From: Bacillus carboniphilus
GTDB taxonomy: Bacteria; Bacillota; Bacilli; Bacillales; JC228
Assembly: GCF_039522365.1 (NCBI RefSeq)
Contig: NZ_BAAADJ010000014.1
Coordinates: forward strand, 70,811-134,810
Direction of reading: 5' to 3'
Length of the DNA stretch: 64,000 nt
A program made the translations under genes and the position numbers. This document shows, piece by piece, positions 8,990 to 17,052 of this stretch (its first letter is position 1; the number at the start of each line of letters is the position of its first letter). The notes beneath the pieces are model-generated. The model was not told where the DNA came from. It was given only the letters and a program-made list of their open reading frames with translations, and did no database searches.

Positions 8990-9550
8990 TTGGATGCTAC
9001 CATGTTTTTAGAATACGGTTGGGTCTTACTAGTTCTTATTGGGCTTGAAGGAATACTCGCGGCCGATAACGCTGTTGTAATGGCTGTTATGGTTAACATT
9101 TACCAGATCAACAACAGAAGAAAGCCATAAAAAGTAGAATTAGCGGATATTGCTTTCGCTATTGATTCCATGTTGGCGGCTGTCGCACTGGCTGTAACAT
9201 TACCACCAACAGGGTGGTTTGCAGTTGGAGGTATCGTTGGAGGACAATTTACTGTGATGTTCCTAGGTGGCTTGATTGGCTTAGTTATTATGCGATTTGC
9301 AGCAGGCTGGTTTGTAAATCTTCCCAAAAAATACCCAGCGCTTGAAACGGCAGCCTTTTTAATAGTCGGATGGGTTGGTGTCAAACTGCTTGTTCATACT
9401 CTAGCACATGAAAAAGTGGGAATTATCGATCACCACTTTCCAGAAATCTTTAGTTGGAAACTCGTATTTTGGGGTGTGCTCATCCTAATTTCATTTGGGG
9501 GTTACATGTACTCAAAGAGGAAGGGGCCACAAGAAGCTTTAGAAAATTAA
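8990..9550 (+). pseudogene. Disrupted TerC-family membrane protein gene
   Basis: The N-terminal part starts at TTG 8990 behind TAGGAGGA and reads MDATMFLEYGWVLLVL... with the TerC hallmark GILAADNAVV. It hits a TAA at 9128. The same frame resumes at once with KVELADIAFAIDS, the conserved C-terminal TerC core, and runs to 9550. About 46 plus 140 residues remain, where intact family members have about 260, so roughly 75-80 residues of central helices are missing and an in-frame stop marks the junction. TerC proteins (B. subtilis YkoY and others) help export metals and metallate secreted proteins. By synteny this is the ykoY position. The C-terminal fragment alone could start at an internal ATG but would lack the first metal-site motif. 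Confidence 0.85.
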
Positions 9551-9563
9551 AAATAAACCATTT

Positions 9564-9595
9564 AGTCTTCCTCTAGAGAAGGCTATTTTTTTTGT
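9564..9595 (+). terminator. Intrinsic terminator after terC remnant
   Basis: Arms AGTCTTC and GAAGGCT, with one wobble pair, are followed by a run of eight T. Confidence 0.75.
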
Positions 9596-9758
9596 TACTT
9601 TTTTACTAATCCATATCAAAAATTAACTCGAAATATAGGAAATTTGGTTCGAACTTGTCTTAATTTATCAATTTGCGACATAAATAATCTCATCCATCCG
9701 AAGTGTGTAAGTGAAGGCGATCGCTACATACAAAAAAACTTTACGAGGTGGATTACAC

Positions 9759-10913
9759 ATGAATTGGAAAAAATACTTTAAGCAAACGTCAGCAGCAATG
9801 ATTGCTGGAACATTTATCTTTTCAAGTAGTACAGGAGCATTTGCAAATGAAACTGTTTCACTAAATACAGTAAATGATGGAACAACTGAAGTAAAAGTAG
9901 AAGCAGGTTTAACGCCAGATAACTTCTTTTATTTCTTAGATTCATTCTTCGAAAAGGTAAATTTATTATTAACTTTTGATGAAAAGTCAAAAGCAGAAGC
10001 ATATGCAAAATATGCAGCTGAAAAAATTGCAGAAGCTGAAAAGCTTTTTGAAGATGGAGAAGAAGAATTAGCGCTAGAAGTATTAAACCGTGCGCTTAAT
10101 TATATGGCTGACTCTGATGAAGATTCTTCTGAAGAAGATACAACTGATGAAGAGGTTACAGAAGAAGAAGTGACTGAAGACGAAGAAAGTACAGAAGAAA
10201 GTACAGAAGAGGCAACAGAGGAAGAAGTAGCTGAAGACGAAGAAGCAACTGAAGAAGATGCTACGGAAGAAGAAGTAACTGAAGATGAAGAAGGTTCAGA
10301 AGAGTCAGCAGAAGAAGAAGCAACTGAAGACACAGAAGAAGTAGTGGAAGAGGAAGAAGAAAAAGATGAAGTTGAACTATTAGTTCGTCAAAACATCATT
10401 GCTCTAACTGCTGCATTAGAAAAAGTGAAAAATCCAAACGCCCGTGCTGCTTTAGAAAGAAACATCGAAAAAACTTACGCTAAAATGGAAAAGAAACTAG
10501 CAAAGTACTTAGAAGATGCTGAAGAAGTAGTGGAAGAAGAAACGACAGAAGAGACAACAGAAGAAACAACAGAAGAAACGACAACTGATACTGAAACAAC
10601 AGAAGACACAACGACTGATGCTGAAACAACAGAAGAAGAAAGTACTGAAGAGGAAGTAACAGAAGAAGAAACTACTACTGAGGAAGATGCAACAGTGGTA
10701 GAAGAGGAAGAAAAAGACCTAGATGTTCTTCCGGTTCCAGGAGTTGTTAAAGAAAAGAAAGAAAGCAATGGTAAAGGTAAGGGTCACGAAAAAGGCAAAG
10801 GTAAAGGTCATGAAAAAGCAAAAGGAAATGGCCATAAGAAGCACATGGATCAAGTAGGCAAAGATAAGGGTCAAGGAAAAGGAAACAGCAAAGGCAAAGG
10901 TAATAATAACTAA
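9759..10913 (+). CDS. Secreted acidic DUF5667-like protein with basic tail
   Basis: A 384-residue exported protein. A signal peptide (MNWKKYFKQ, then a hydrophobic stretch to GAFA) is followed by a helical DUF5667-like segment beginning near residue 45 (GLTPDNFFYFLDSF, then LLLTFDEKSKAEAYAKYA). Two long acidic Glu/Thr-rich runs flank a second helical segment (RQNIIALTAALEKVKNPNARA). The last 50 or so residues are strongly basic and rich in Lys, Gly and His. The ATG lies behind ACGAGGTGGATT; the longer ORF from 9711 lacks a ribosome binding site. It sits just before sigI-rsgI, and its K/G/N-rich tail resembles that of RsgI in composition. The Glu runs show as mirror ORFs on the other strand, which are artefacts. 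Confidence 0.75.
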   Translation: MNWKKYFKQTSAAMIAGTFIFSSSTGAFANETVSLNTVNDGTTEVKVEAGLTPDNFFYFLDSFFEKVNLLLTFDEKSKAEAYAKYAAEKIAEAEKLFEDGEEELALEVLNRALNYMADSDEDSSEEDTTDEEVTEEEVTEDEESTEESTEEATEEEVAEDEEATEEDATEEEVTEDEEGSEESAEEEATEDTEEVVEEEEEKDEVELLVRQNIIALTAALEKVKNPNARAALERNIEKTYAKMEKKLAKYLEDAEEVVEEETTEETTEETTEETTTDTETTEDTTTDAETTEEESTEEEVTEEETTTEEDATVVEEEEKDLDVLPVPGVVKEKKESNGKGKGHEKGKGKGHEKAKGNGHKKHMDQVGKDKGQGKGNSKGKGNNN

Positions 10914-10991
10914 TCATGTATAGGGGGAGTGTCCTCCCCCTATTACTTAAGGTGATGGAATGACACTTCTAGAATACTACCACTCATCCGA

Positions 10992-11019
10992 TTGTCATAC
11001 TCTATTATAATAGTATGAT
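10992..11019 (+). promoter_or_regulatory. Candidate SigA promoter of sigI-rsgI
   Basis: TTGTCA and TATGAT are separated by 16 bp and lie about 29 bp before the sigI start codon. A SigI-type promoter (ACCCCC/CGAA) is not evident here. Confidence 0.5.
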
Positions 11020-11047
11020 ATAATGACAACGGAATGGGGTGAGACGA

Positions 11048-11779
11048 ATGCTGAAATTGTTTTCGAAACGGAAAAACCAAAAAATTGAAGAAGAAGTCGC
11101 TGCTATACAAAGCGGGAATGAAGATGCTCGTGATTCCCTACTAGATGCGTATAAGCCATTTATTAAGAAAGCTGTTTCTAAAGTTTGTAGGAGATACGTG
11201 ACAGAATCTGATGACGAATTTAGCATTGGTCTCATCGCTTTTAATCATGCAATTGACCAGTATTCAGTTGAGAAGGGATCCTCTTTTTTAACTTTTGCAA
11301 ACGTAATTATTCAAAGAAGAGTAATTGATTATATTCGAAAAGAAAATAAGATGACAATGGTTAGTATTGATGAAGAGGAGACAGAAGAACAGTCTCAATC
11401 TTCTATTCTTACAACCGTCTCCATGAAGGAATTTGAAAGACAAAATGAAACTGAGGCAAGAAGATTAGAAATAGTATCTTTAACATCATTACTAAGAGAG
11501 TTTGATTTAAGTTTTCAGGATTTGGTTGAACAAACGCCTAAACATATTGATGCTAGACAAAATGCTATTCAGGTAGCCAACACATTATCCAATGATCCTG
11601 AACTACTTCAACAGCTTCTTTTACAAAAGAAAATACCCGTCAAGGAATTAACAGAAAAAGTAGATGTCAGTCGGAAAACGATTGAAAGAAATCGTAAATA
11701 TATTATTGGAATTACCTTGGTTTTATCTGGGGAATTCCCATTATTAAAAGAGTACATGAAGGAGGTGGTGGAACAATGA
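11048..11779 (+). CDS. sigI: RNA polymerase sigma factor SigI
   Basis: A 243-residue alternative sigma factor of the SigI family (B. subtilis SigI, 251 residues), which directs a heat and cell-envelope stress regulon. Region 2 is visible at ARDSLLDAYKPFIKKAVSKV and SFLTFANVIIQRRVIDYIRK; the C-terminal SigI-specific region ends with the DNA-binding segment VSRKTIERNRKYIIG. The start is the ATG after GGGGTGAGACGA; an upstream GTG lies in frame but too near the ribosome binding site. The stop overlaps the rsgI start by four bases (ATGA), indicating translational coupling to its anti-sigma factor. Gene order with rsgI and sspD matches B. subtilis. Confidence 0.95.
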   Translation: MLKLFSKRKNQKIEEEVAAIQSGNEDARDSLLDAYKPFIKKAVSKVCRRYVTESDDEFSIGLIAFNHAIDQYSVEKGSSFLTFANVIIQRRVIDYIRKENKMTMVSIDEEETEEQSQSSILTTVSMKEFERQNETEARRLEIVSLTSLLREFDLSFQDLVEQTPKHIDARQNAIQVANTLSNDPELLQQLLLQKKIPVKELTEKVDVSRKTIERNRKYIIGITLVLSGEFPLLKEYMKEVVEQ

Positions 11780-12858
11780 TGAAAGGGATTGTCATGGACG
11801 TTAAGGGGGAAAAATTAACGGTTTTAACAAAGGATGGTCAGTTTTTGCAAACGGATAAAAATGATTACCCACAATACGAGATTGGTCAAGAGATCACGAT
11901 TCAATCTAAAGTCTTATTAAAAGAAAGAAAGCGGGTATTATCATTTCCCAAACCAATATTGGCAGTTGCCTCTGTGTTTGTGCTAATTTTTGCCTCTTTT
12001 TTATTGTCATTTGGGTTTGGAAATCAAACAGCATATGCTTATGTGACAGTGGATATTAACCCAAGCTTTGAAATCGCAATTGACGAAGAGTTTAAAATTA
12101 TAGACATTGTTCCACTAAATAATGAAGCAGAGAGTATTCTCGAAGATATTTCTAATTGGGAAAAACAATCTTTTACGAAAGTTACATCAATCCTCGTAAA
12201 AGAAAGTAAAGAAGAAGGATTTCTGAATGATGAGCAAACCGTTATCTTCTCATCTGTTTTTGTGGAAGAACAAGAAGATACAAAAGAGGAAATGACACGA
12301 ATCATTCAAGAAGTTCAAGTTGAGATGGAAAAAGAACATGTTGAGCTAACTTGGTATGAAGGTACGGAGGAAGATCGGGAACAAGCTAGTCAAGCTGGTG
12401 TATCCACAGGAAAGCTAATTGAAAGTAAGAAGAAAGAAAATCCAAAGTCTCAAGAAGAAACCAAAGACTTAGGAACTGAAGAGGAACAGGATAAGGAAGC
12501 AAAAGGTAATAGAGGCAATAAGGATGATGAAAAGGGGAATCGTGGAAAGTCTGAGGATAAACCTGGAAATGAAAATAAAGGGCAAAATAAGAAGGAAAAG
12601 GAAAAAGAGCAGAAAGAAAAAAATAATGAAAGTGAACATCCAGGAAAGGGAAACTCAAAAGACCCTGAAAATAAGGGAAACGACAATAAAGAAAATGGGA
12701 AGAACAAAGGAAACAAGGGGAACGATGAAAACAAGGGCGACAGAGGTAACATGGGGAACGATGAAAAAAAGGGCAACAAAGGAAACAAGGGAAACGGTGA
12801 AGACAAAGGCAACAAAGGCAACAATGGGAACAACGAAAACAGCAATAACAGACCATAA
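11776..12858 (+). CDS. rsgI: Membrane-bound anti-sigma factor RsgI
   Basis: A 360-residue single-pass membrane protein that binds and inhibits SigI. An RsgI N-terminal domain (residues 1-55, KGIVMDVKGEKLTVLT) faces the cytoplasm. One transmembrane helix lies near residues 62-82 (ILAVASVFVLIFASFLLSF). The extracytoplasmic domain begins with the conserved AYVTVDINPSFEI and runs to about residue 210. The last 140 or so residues are low-complexity and rich in Lys, Asn, Gly and Glu, likely wall-penetrating and disordered. In clostridia RsgI ectodomains bind polysaccharides; no such module is visible here. It overlaps sigI by four bases. Confidence 0.93.
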   Translation: MMKGIVMDVKGEKLTVLTKDGQFLQTDKNDYPQYEIGQEITIQSKVLLKERKRVLSFPKPILAVASVFVLIFASFLLSFGFGNQTAYAYVTVDINPSFEIAIDEEFKIIDIVPLNNEAESILEDISNWEKQSFTKVTSILVKESKEEGFLNDEQTVIFSSVFVEEQEDTKEEMTRIIQEVQVEMEKEHVELTWYEGTEEDREQASQAGVSTGKLIESKKKENPKSQEETKDLGTEEEQDKEAKGNRGNKDDEKGNRGKSEDKPGNENKGQNKKEKEKEQKEKNNESEHPGKGNSKDPENKGNDNKENGKNKGNKGNDENKGDRGNMGNDEKKGNKGNKGNGEDKGNKGNNGNNENSNNRP

Positions 12859-12889
12859 AAAGCCACCATATTGGGTGGCTTTTTCTATT
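12855..12889 (+). terminator. Intrinsic terminator of sigI-rsgI
   Basis: Perfect arms AAAGCCACC and GGTGGCTTT around ATATTG, with a T-rich tail. It may also serve the converging spore protein gene. Confidence 0.85.
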
Positions 12890-12924
12890 TTTTCCATTGA
12901 TATTTAGCTTTTTAGCGCATTATA

Positions 12925-13122
12925 TTATTGATTTGGATTGTTATTTAATTGCGCTTGGGCTTGTTTTACAAGTCGCTTCGTAATTTCTCCACCGACTGAA
13001 CCATTAGAACGAGAAGCAGAATCTGAACCAAGCTGTACACCAAATTCCTGAGCGATTTCATATTTAATGCTTTCTAAATAAGCCTCTACTCCAGGAACTA
13101 ATAGAGCATTTCGTTTAGCCAT
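12925..13122 (-). CDS. sspD: Alpha/beta-type small acid-soluble spore protein
   Basis: A 65-residue spore DNA-binding protein. It has the two conserved helix segments of the family: a GPR protease site region ([12 protein letters not shown]) and the DNA-binding part [18 protein letters not shown]. Such proteins coat forespore DNA, protect it from UV and heat damage, and are degraded in germination. The start is the ATG giving [10 protein letters not shown], behind GGAGGTG; the longer ORF adds five residues upstream of this ribosome binding site. The symbol rests on its position after rsgI, as in B. subtilis. Confidence 0.9.
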   Translation of the reverse strand: MAKRNALLVPGVEAYLESIKYEIAQEFGVQLGSDSASRSNGSVGGEITKRLVKQAQAQLNNNPNQ

Positions 13123-13153
13123 TTTTTTCACCTCCATTGATCCCAGTGTAAGA

Positions 13154-13160
13154 TAGTATG
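13154..13160 (-). promoter_or_regulatory. SigG-type -10 element of the spore protein gene
   Basis: On the minus strand CATACTA, a perfect match to the known SigG -10 consensus, lies about 32 bp before the start codon. The -35 region (CATAAA/GTCATA) is only an approximate match. Confidence 0.5.
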
Positions 13161-13312
13161 GGGTATAAACTCGAGATTTTATGACTAGTAATGAATTTCC
13201 TTATATGGAGAGGGTTACAAATAAAATGAGAAAGTTTCAATTAAGCCTTTCAAAATGTCCTTATTTTTTATAGTATATGGAATAGATTATCCTTGAAAGG
13301 AACCATCTAAAA

Positions 13313-14671
13313 ATGAAAAGATCGTTATTTGTATTAGTTAATAAGTTAACTCCTTTTCAAGTGATCGTTTCGTATTACTTGGTGGCTGTTACTTTTTCTA
13401 CCATTTTATTAAGCTTACCAGGAGCACATCAACCAGGTGTGGATTGGAAATTTATTGATGCAGTTTTTACCGCTGTTAGTGCTGTAAGTGTTACAGGACT
13501 ATCTACCATCAATATTTCGGAGACTTTCACTGTTCAAGGGATATTTTTGTTAATGTTTGTCCTCCAGTTTGGAGGAATAGGGGTTATGACATTAGGAACG
13601 TTTTTTTGGATGATTATAGGTAAAAGGATCGGACTTAAAGGAAGAAGACTTATGATGGCCGATCAGAACCAAATGAACCTAGCTGGTGTAGTCAAACTTC
13701 TTAAGCAAATTCTCTATATCATTATCTTAATTGAGATAGTGGGTGCCCTTATTCTAGGTGTATATTTTCTAGAGTATTATCCAAACTGGAAAGAAGCTTT
13801 CCTGCAAGGTCTTTTTGCTTCTGTTAGTGCCACCACGAACGCAGGGTTTGACATCACTGGAGCTTCTTTAAAGCCATTTGCGCAGGATTATTTTGTGCAG
13901 TTTATTACTATTATTCTCATCACATTAGGTGCCATCGGATTTCCGGTGTTAATTGAGATGAAAAACTTCCTATTCCATAAAAATACAGACAGACGGTTTC
14001 GTTTTACGCTGTATACGAAGTTAACAACGGTTACTTTTTTTGCTCTTTTTGCAATAGGAACCGTTTTAATCTTGCTCTTAGAATTCAACCATTTCTTTAA
14101 AGATAAGTCTTGGCATGAAAGTTTCTTTTATGCCTTGTTCCAGTCTGCAACAACCAAGAGTGGTGGGTTATCCACTATGGATGTCAATGAATTCACGTTG
14201 CCCACGCTATTTCTCATATGTGGTTTAATGTTTATTGGAGCATCTCCTAGTTCTGTTGGAGGCGGAATACGGACTACAACGTTTGCCCTAAATATCTTAT
14301 TCCTTTATTCATTTGCTCGTGGGAGAAAGTCAATTAAGGTCTTCAGAAGAGAGATTCATGAAGAAGATCTACAGAAATCATTAGCAGTTACACTCATGGC
14401 TTTTTTCATTTGTTTTATTAGTATCCTTACCTTAACGGTTTCTGAGCCACACTTAGACTTTATAGCTATAATGTTTGAAGTATCATCTGCCTTTGGAACA
14501 ACCGGACTTTCTATGGGAATTACAAATGAGCTTTCTACTTTCGGAAAAATTGTGATTATGCTTCTTATGTTTATTGGAAGAGTAGGAATCCTGGCTTTCC
14601 TATTTATGATTGGCGGGAGAGAAAATAAAGTGAAGTATCAATATCCTAAGGAACGTGTGATTATTGGATAA
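13313..14671 (+). CDS. ktrD: Ktr potassium uptake channel subunit, KtrD/KtrB type
   Basis: A 452-residue membrane protein of the TrkH/KtrB superfamily. Its four M1-P-M2 repeats carry selectivity-filter loops that can be picked out: SVTGLS, TTNAGF, TTKSGG and GTTGLS. The length equals B. subtilis KtrD (449 residues), and the gene lies downstream of sspD as there, though without ykrK-htpX between. It forms a K+ (and Na+) channel gated by a cytosolic RCK subunit, which is not encoded nearby. An AAAGGAA ribosome binding site precedes the ATG. KtrB and KtrD are hard to tell apart by eye; synteny favours KtrD. Confidence 0.88.
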   Translation: MKRSLFVLVNKLTPFQVIVSYYLVAVTFSTILLSLPGAHQPGVDWKFIDAVFTAVSAVSVTGLSTINISETFTVQGIFLLMFVLQFGGIGVMTLGTFFWMIIGKRIGLKGRRLMMADQNQMNLAGVVKLLKQILYIIILIEIVGALILGVYFLEYYPNWKEAFLQGLFASVSATTNAGFDITGASLKPFAQDYFVQFITIILITLGAIGFPVLIEMKNFLFHKNTDRRFRFTLYTKLTTVTFFALFAIGTVLILLLEFNHFFKDKSWHESFFYALFQSATTKSGGLSTMDVNEFTLPTLFLICGLMFIGASPSSVGGGIRTTTFALNILFLYSFARGRKSIKVFRREIHEEDLQKSLAVTLMAFFICFISILTLTVSEPHLDFIAIMFEVSSAFGTTGLSMGITNELSTFGKIVIMLLMFIGRVGILAFLFMIGGRENKVKYQYPKERVIIG

Positions 14672-14744
14672 TAAAATTGGCAATCTTTTCAGATAGAGAT
14701 TCTTTCTTCTCTGGACATCATAAAAAGTAAAAGGAGGAGATTGA

Positions 14745-14906
14745 ATGGCAAAGAGAAAAGCAAAATTTGATGCTGCTATAAAAAATAATAAAACCCCTTA
14801 TAAGAATAAAGAGGAAACAGAATTCGCCGCTGACTTTGCTCAAGGGGAGGAACCCATAAAGGGTGCAAATCGTAATTCTAAACAAGGAAGAAAAGGTAGA
14901 GCCTAA
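14745..14906 (+). CDS. Small basic hydrophilic protein (53 aa)
   Basis: A 53-residue ORF with a very strong ribosome binding site (AAAGGAGGAGATTGA). It starts MAKRKAKFDAAIKNN, contains EETEFAADFAQGEE, and ends KQGRKGRA. It is lysine-rich, with no hydrophobic segment. Composition and size recall minor small acid-soluble spore proteins (SspO/SspK/YfhD kind), but I cannot match a family. Its stop codon is directly followed by the ATG of the next small ORF (TAAATG), which supports a coupled two-gene unit. Confidence 0.7.
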   Translation: MAKRKAKFDAAIKNNKTPYKNKEETEFAADFAQGEEPIKGANRNSKQGRKGRA

Positions 14907-15068
14907 ATGAGTAGAAAAAAAGAGAAACAAAAACAGGACAACTCAAGAGTAGAGTTCGGTAATGAATTAGGCGATTTTAATTCTGCTAAGGTTTATGAGA
15001 TTAAACATATGTCAAAGTCAAAGTCTAAGCAGCCGGATGATTCTGATAAGGGCTGCGGTGGACTATAG
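14907..15068 (+). CDS. Small hydrophilic protein (53 aa)
   Basis: A 53-residue ORF that begins at the base after the previous gene's stop codon and reads MSRKKEKQKQDNSR..., ending SDKGCGGL. It is Lys-, Ser- and Asp-rich with one cysteine near the C-terminus. It is probably translated by coupling with the preceding ORF. A terminator hairpin follows within 35 bp. The pair may be a minor spore-protein operon, but there is no direct evidence of function. Confidence 0.6.
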   Translation: MSRKKEKQKQDNSRVEFGNELGDFNSAKVYEIKHMSKSKSKQPDDSDKGCGGL

Positions 15069-15095
15069 ATTCAAGAATTATATGTCTCTAAAATT

Positions 15096-15135
15096 ACAAA
15101 AACGGTACGGGATTATTTTCCTGTACCGTTTTAAT
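15096..15135. terminator. Bidirectional terminator
   Basis: Arms AAACGGTACGGG and CCTGTACCGTTT around an eight-base loop, with A/T runs on both sides. It serves the small-ORF pair and the convergent radical SAM gene. Confidence 0.8.
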
Positions 15136-15145
15136 ATAGAAACAC

Positions 15146-16927
15146 CTAATTTGTATGGACACTGAAAGCTTGTTCAAAGCGATCCTTAGAAATAAAATAA
15201 ACTTTTTGCTCACTCACTTTTCCATTATATAAAACAATCCCATACTCAACATCGTTTAGAATTTTACCTGATTCTAAATATGCGGCTATACTGAATGGGA
15301 ATTTCTCAACAGCTGCATGTTTAAATAGTTCTTTCTCTGAGAGAGAAAGTGCCTGGAATTCAGGAGAAACTAATTCTGGTTTTTGAGCAATGGTTTGAAT
15401 CAGCCGTTGCTTCTCTTCCTTATCTATGCCATCGTTCCACCAGGTCTTTCTAGGTTTATATCGTTGTGTTGTGAGATAGTCCCATTTCATAATTCCATCA
15501 ATAATGTGTAAATCATTAAATTCTTGCTGACTGATAAATTGATGTAATCTCATAAATAAATCCTCAAGCTGGTGTCCAATTCTAGACCATCCCTGTGTTT
15601 CCCAGAAGGATCCAAACTGTTGGAAGAAATCAAATGGCGTTTCAAAGAGGTCCTTTACAATGTATTCTATGGAAAGGTCCATTCTATGGTCGTTCCAATA
15701 TTTTTCTAACACATCCTCAACCTGCTTAATTTTTATGATTTCCTCAAAGTTGAGAACATTATTACTTAGCATCTCATACGGAGCATGGTCCATGTATACA
15801 TAGCCATATTTTTTTGCATCTAATCTTAGTCCAGTTCCTCTTAAAAGCTTCAGAAAGCCTAGTTGAAGCTCCTCTGGACGTAAAGTGAAAACGTCATTAA
15901 ATGTATTTCTGAATGAATCATAATTTTCCTCAGGTAATCCAGCAATTAGGTCTAAGTGCTGGTCAATCTTACCTCCCTGTTTCACCATCGTTACAGTTCT
16001 AGTTAGCTTTTCGAAGTTCTGCCTTCTTTTCACTAATTCATTTGTATGGTCATTCGTTGACTGTACTCCAATTTCAAACCGAAATAGTCCAGGAGGTGCT
16101 TCATTATTCAAAAACTCAATGACCTCCGGACGCATGATGTCACCAGTTATCTCAAACTGGAACACGGTCCCTGGAAGATGTTCATCGATTAAGAATTGGA
16201 ACATCTCCATCGCATAGCTTCGGCTTATATTAAACGTACGGTCCACAAATTTAATAGTTTTGGCTCCATGTTCCATTAGGAAGCGAATGTCATTCTTGAT
16301 TTTTTCTCGATCGAAGTATCTTACACCCACTTCGATTGAAGATAAACAAAACTGGCAGCTAAATGGACAACCTCTACTCGTTTCGACATAAGTTACCCTT
16401 TTTGCCAATTGTGGGAGATCCTCCTCGAATCGAAAAGGAGAAGGAAGTTCCCTTAAATCTAATTTATTCCTTTGTGGATTTACTTTCAGTTTTCCGTTGT
16501 TATCTGTATATGCGATACCATGAACGCTTTCTAAAGATTGACCCTCATCCAAGGCAAACAATAATTGCTTGAAGGTTTCTTCTCCTTCCCCTAACGCAAT
16601 TGCGTCAACTTCTGGTAATCGCTCCAACCATTCAGGAACGTCATACGTAACCTCTGGACCACCTAATATGATAAATAGTTCAGGGTTAATTTTTTTTAGC
16701 ATTTTGACAACACGAATCGTCTCTTCAATATTCCAGATATAACAACTAAAGCCTATCACATCCGGTTTTCTACTATATAAATCAGAAACAATATTCATTT
16801 CAGGATCTTTAATTGTATATTCAGCAATTTCCACATCGAATTCTGGAGCAGCGAATGCTTTTAAATAGCGGATCGCTAGGTTTGTGTGGATATATTTTGC
16901 GTTTAGTGAACTGACAACCGTTTTCAA
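15146..16927 (-). CDS. B12-binding-domain radical SAM protein
   Basis: A 593-residue protein with an N-terminal cobalamin-binding Rossmann-like domain (residues about 1-130, with IILGGPEVTYD), a radical SAM TIM-barrel domain with the cluster motif RGCPFSCQFC near residue 190, and a C-terminal DUF4080-type region. Proteins of this build use a 4Fe-4S cluster, S-adenosylmethionine and often cobalamin for radical methylations or rearrangements; the substrate is unknown. The start is a TTG behind AAAGGAG, since the nearby ATG is followed at once by a stop. It is monocistronic. The fold assignment is firm, the reaction is not. Confidence 0.85.
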   Translation of the reverse strand: MKTVVSSLNAKYIHTNLAIRYLKAFAAPEFDVEIAEYTIKDPEMNIVSDLYSRKPDVIGFSCYIWNIEETIRVVKMLKKINPELFIILGGPEVTYDVPEWLERLPEVDAIALGEGEETFKQLLFALDEGQSLESVHGIAYTDNNGKLKVNPQRNKLDLRELPSPFRFEEDLPQLAKRVTYVETSRGCPFSCQFCLSSIEVGVRYFDREKIKNDIRFLMEHGAKTIKFVDRTFNISRSYAMEMFQFLIDEHLPGTVFQFEITGDIMRPEVIEFLNNEAPPGLFRFEIGVQSTNDHTNELVKRRQNFEKLTRTVTMVKQGGKIDQHLDLIAGLPEENYDSFRNTFNDVFTLRPEELQLGFLKLLRGTGLRLDAKKYGYVYMDHAPYEMLSNNVLNFEEIIKIKQVEDVLEKYWNDHRMDLSIEYIVKDLFETPFDFFQQFGSFWETQGWSRIGHQLEDLFMRLHQFISQQEFNDLHIIDGIMKWDYLTTQRYKPRKTWWNDGIDKEEKQRLIQTIAQKPELVSPEFQALSLSEKELFKHAAVEKFPFSIAAYLESGKILNDVEYGIVLYNGKVSEQKVYFISKDRFEQAFSVHTN

Positions 16928-17020
16928 GACATAGGACTCCTTTGTGCATTTCAGGTATTAGACTTTCTACATTGTAACTAGTTCTTTTAAAAAGCACAAC
17001 AATAGAGTAAAGGTGTTATC

Positions 17021-17052
17021 CGAAAAACTGTCAGTTCAGAAGTCAGTTTTTT
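17021..17052 (-). terminator. Possible terminator overlapping the acyltransferase stop
   Basis: Arms AAAAACTG and CAGTTTTT around about 13 bases, with a short T-run on the minus strand. One arm covers the last codons of the gene. Confidence 0.45.

Noticed and set aside
9597-9758. SigI-type promoter for the acidic secreted protein
   Set aside because: A CGAA element is present near 9697, but no ACCCCC-like -35 lies at the right distance.
10100-10768. Minus-strand Ser/Val-rich ORFs opposite the acidic secreted protein
   Set aside because: They are the complement of Glu/Thr repeat codons and have no ribosome binding sites.
12386-12907. Several long overlapping ORFs on both strands opposite the RsgI tail
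   Set aside because: They come from the low-complexity Lys/Asn/Gly codons of RsgI, which lack stops in other frames.
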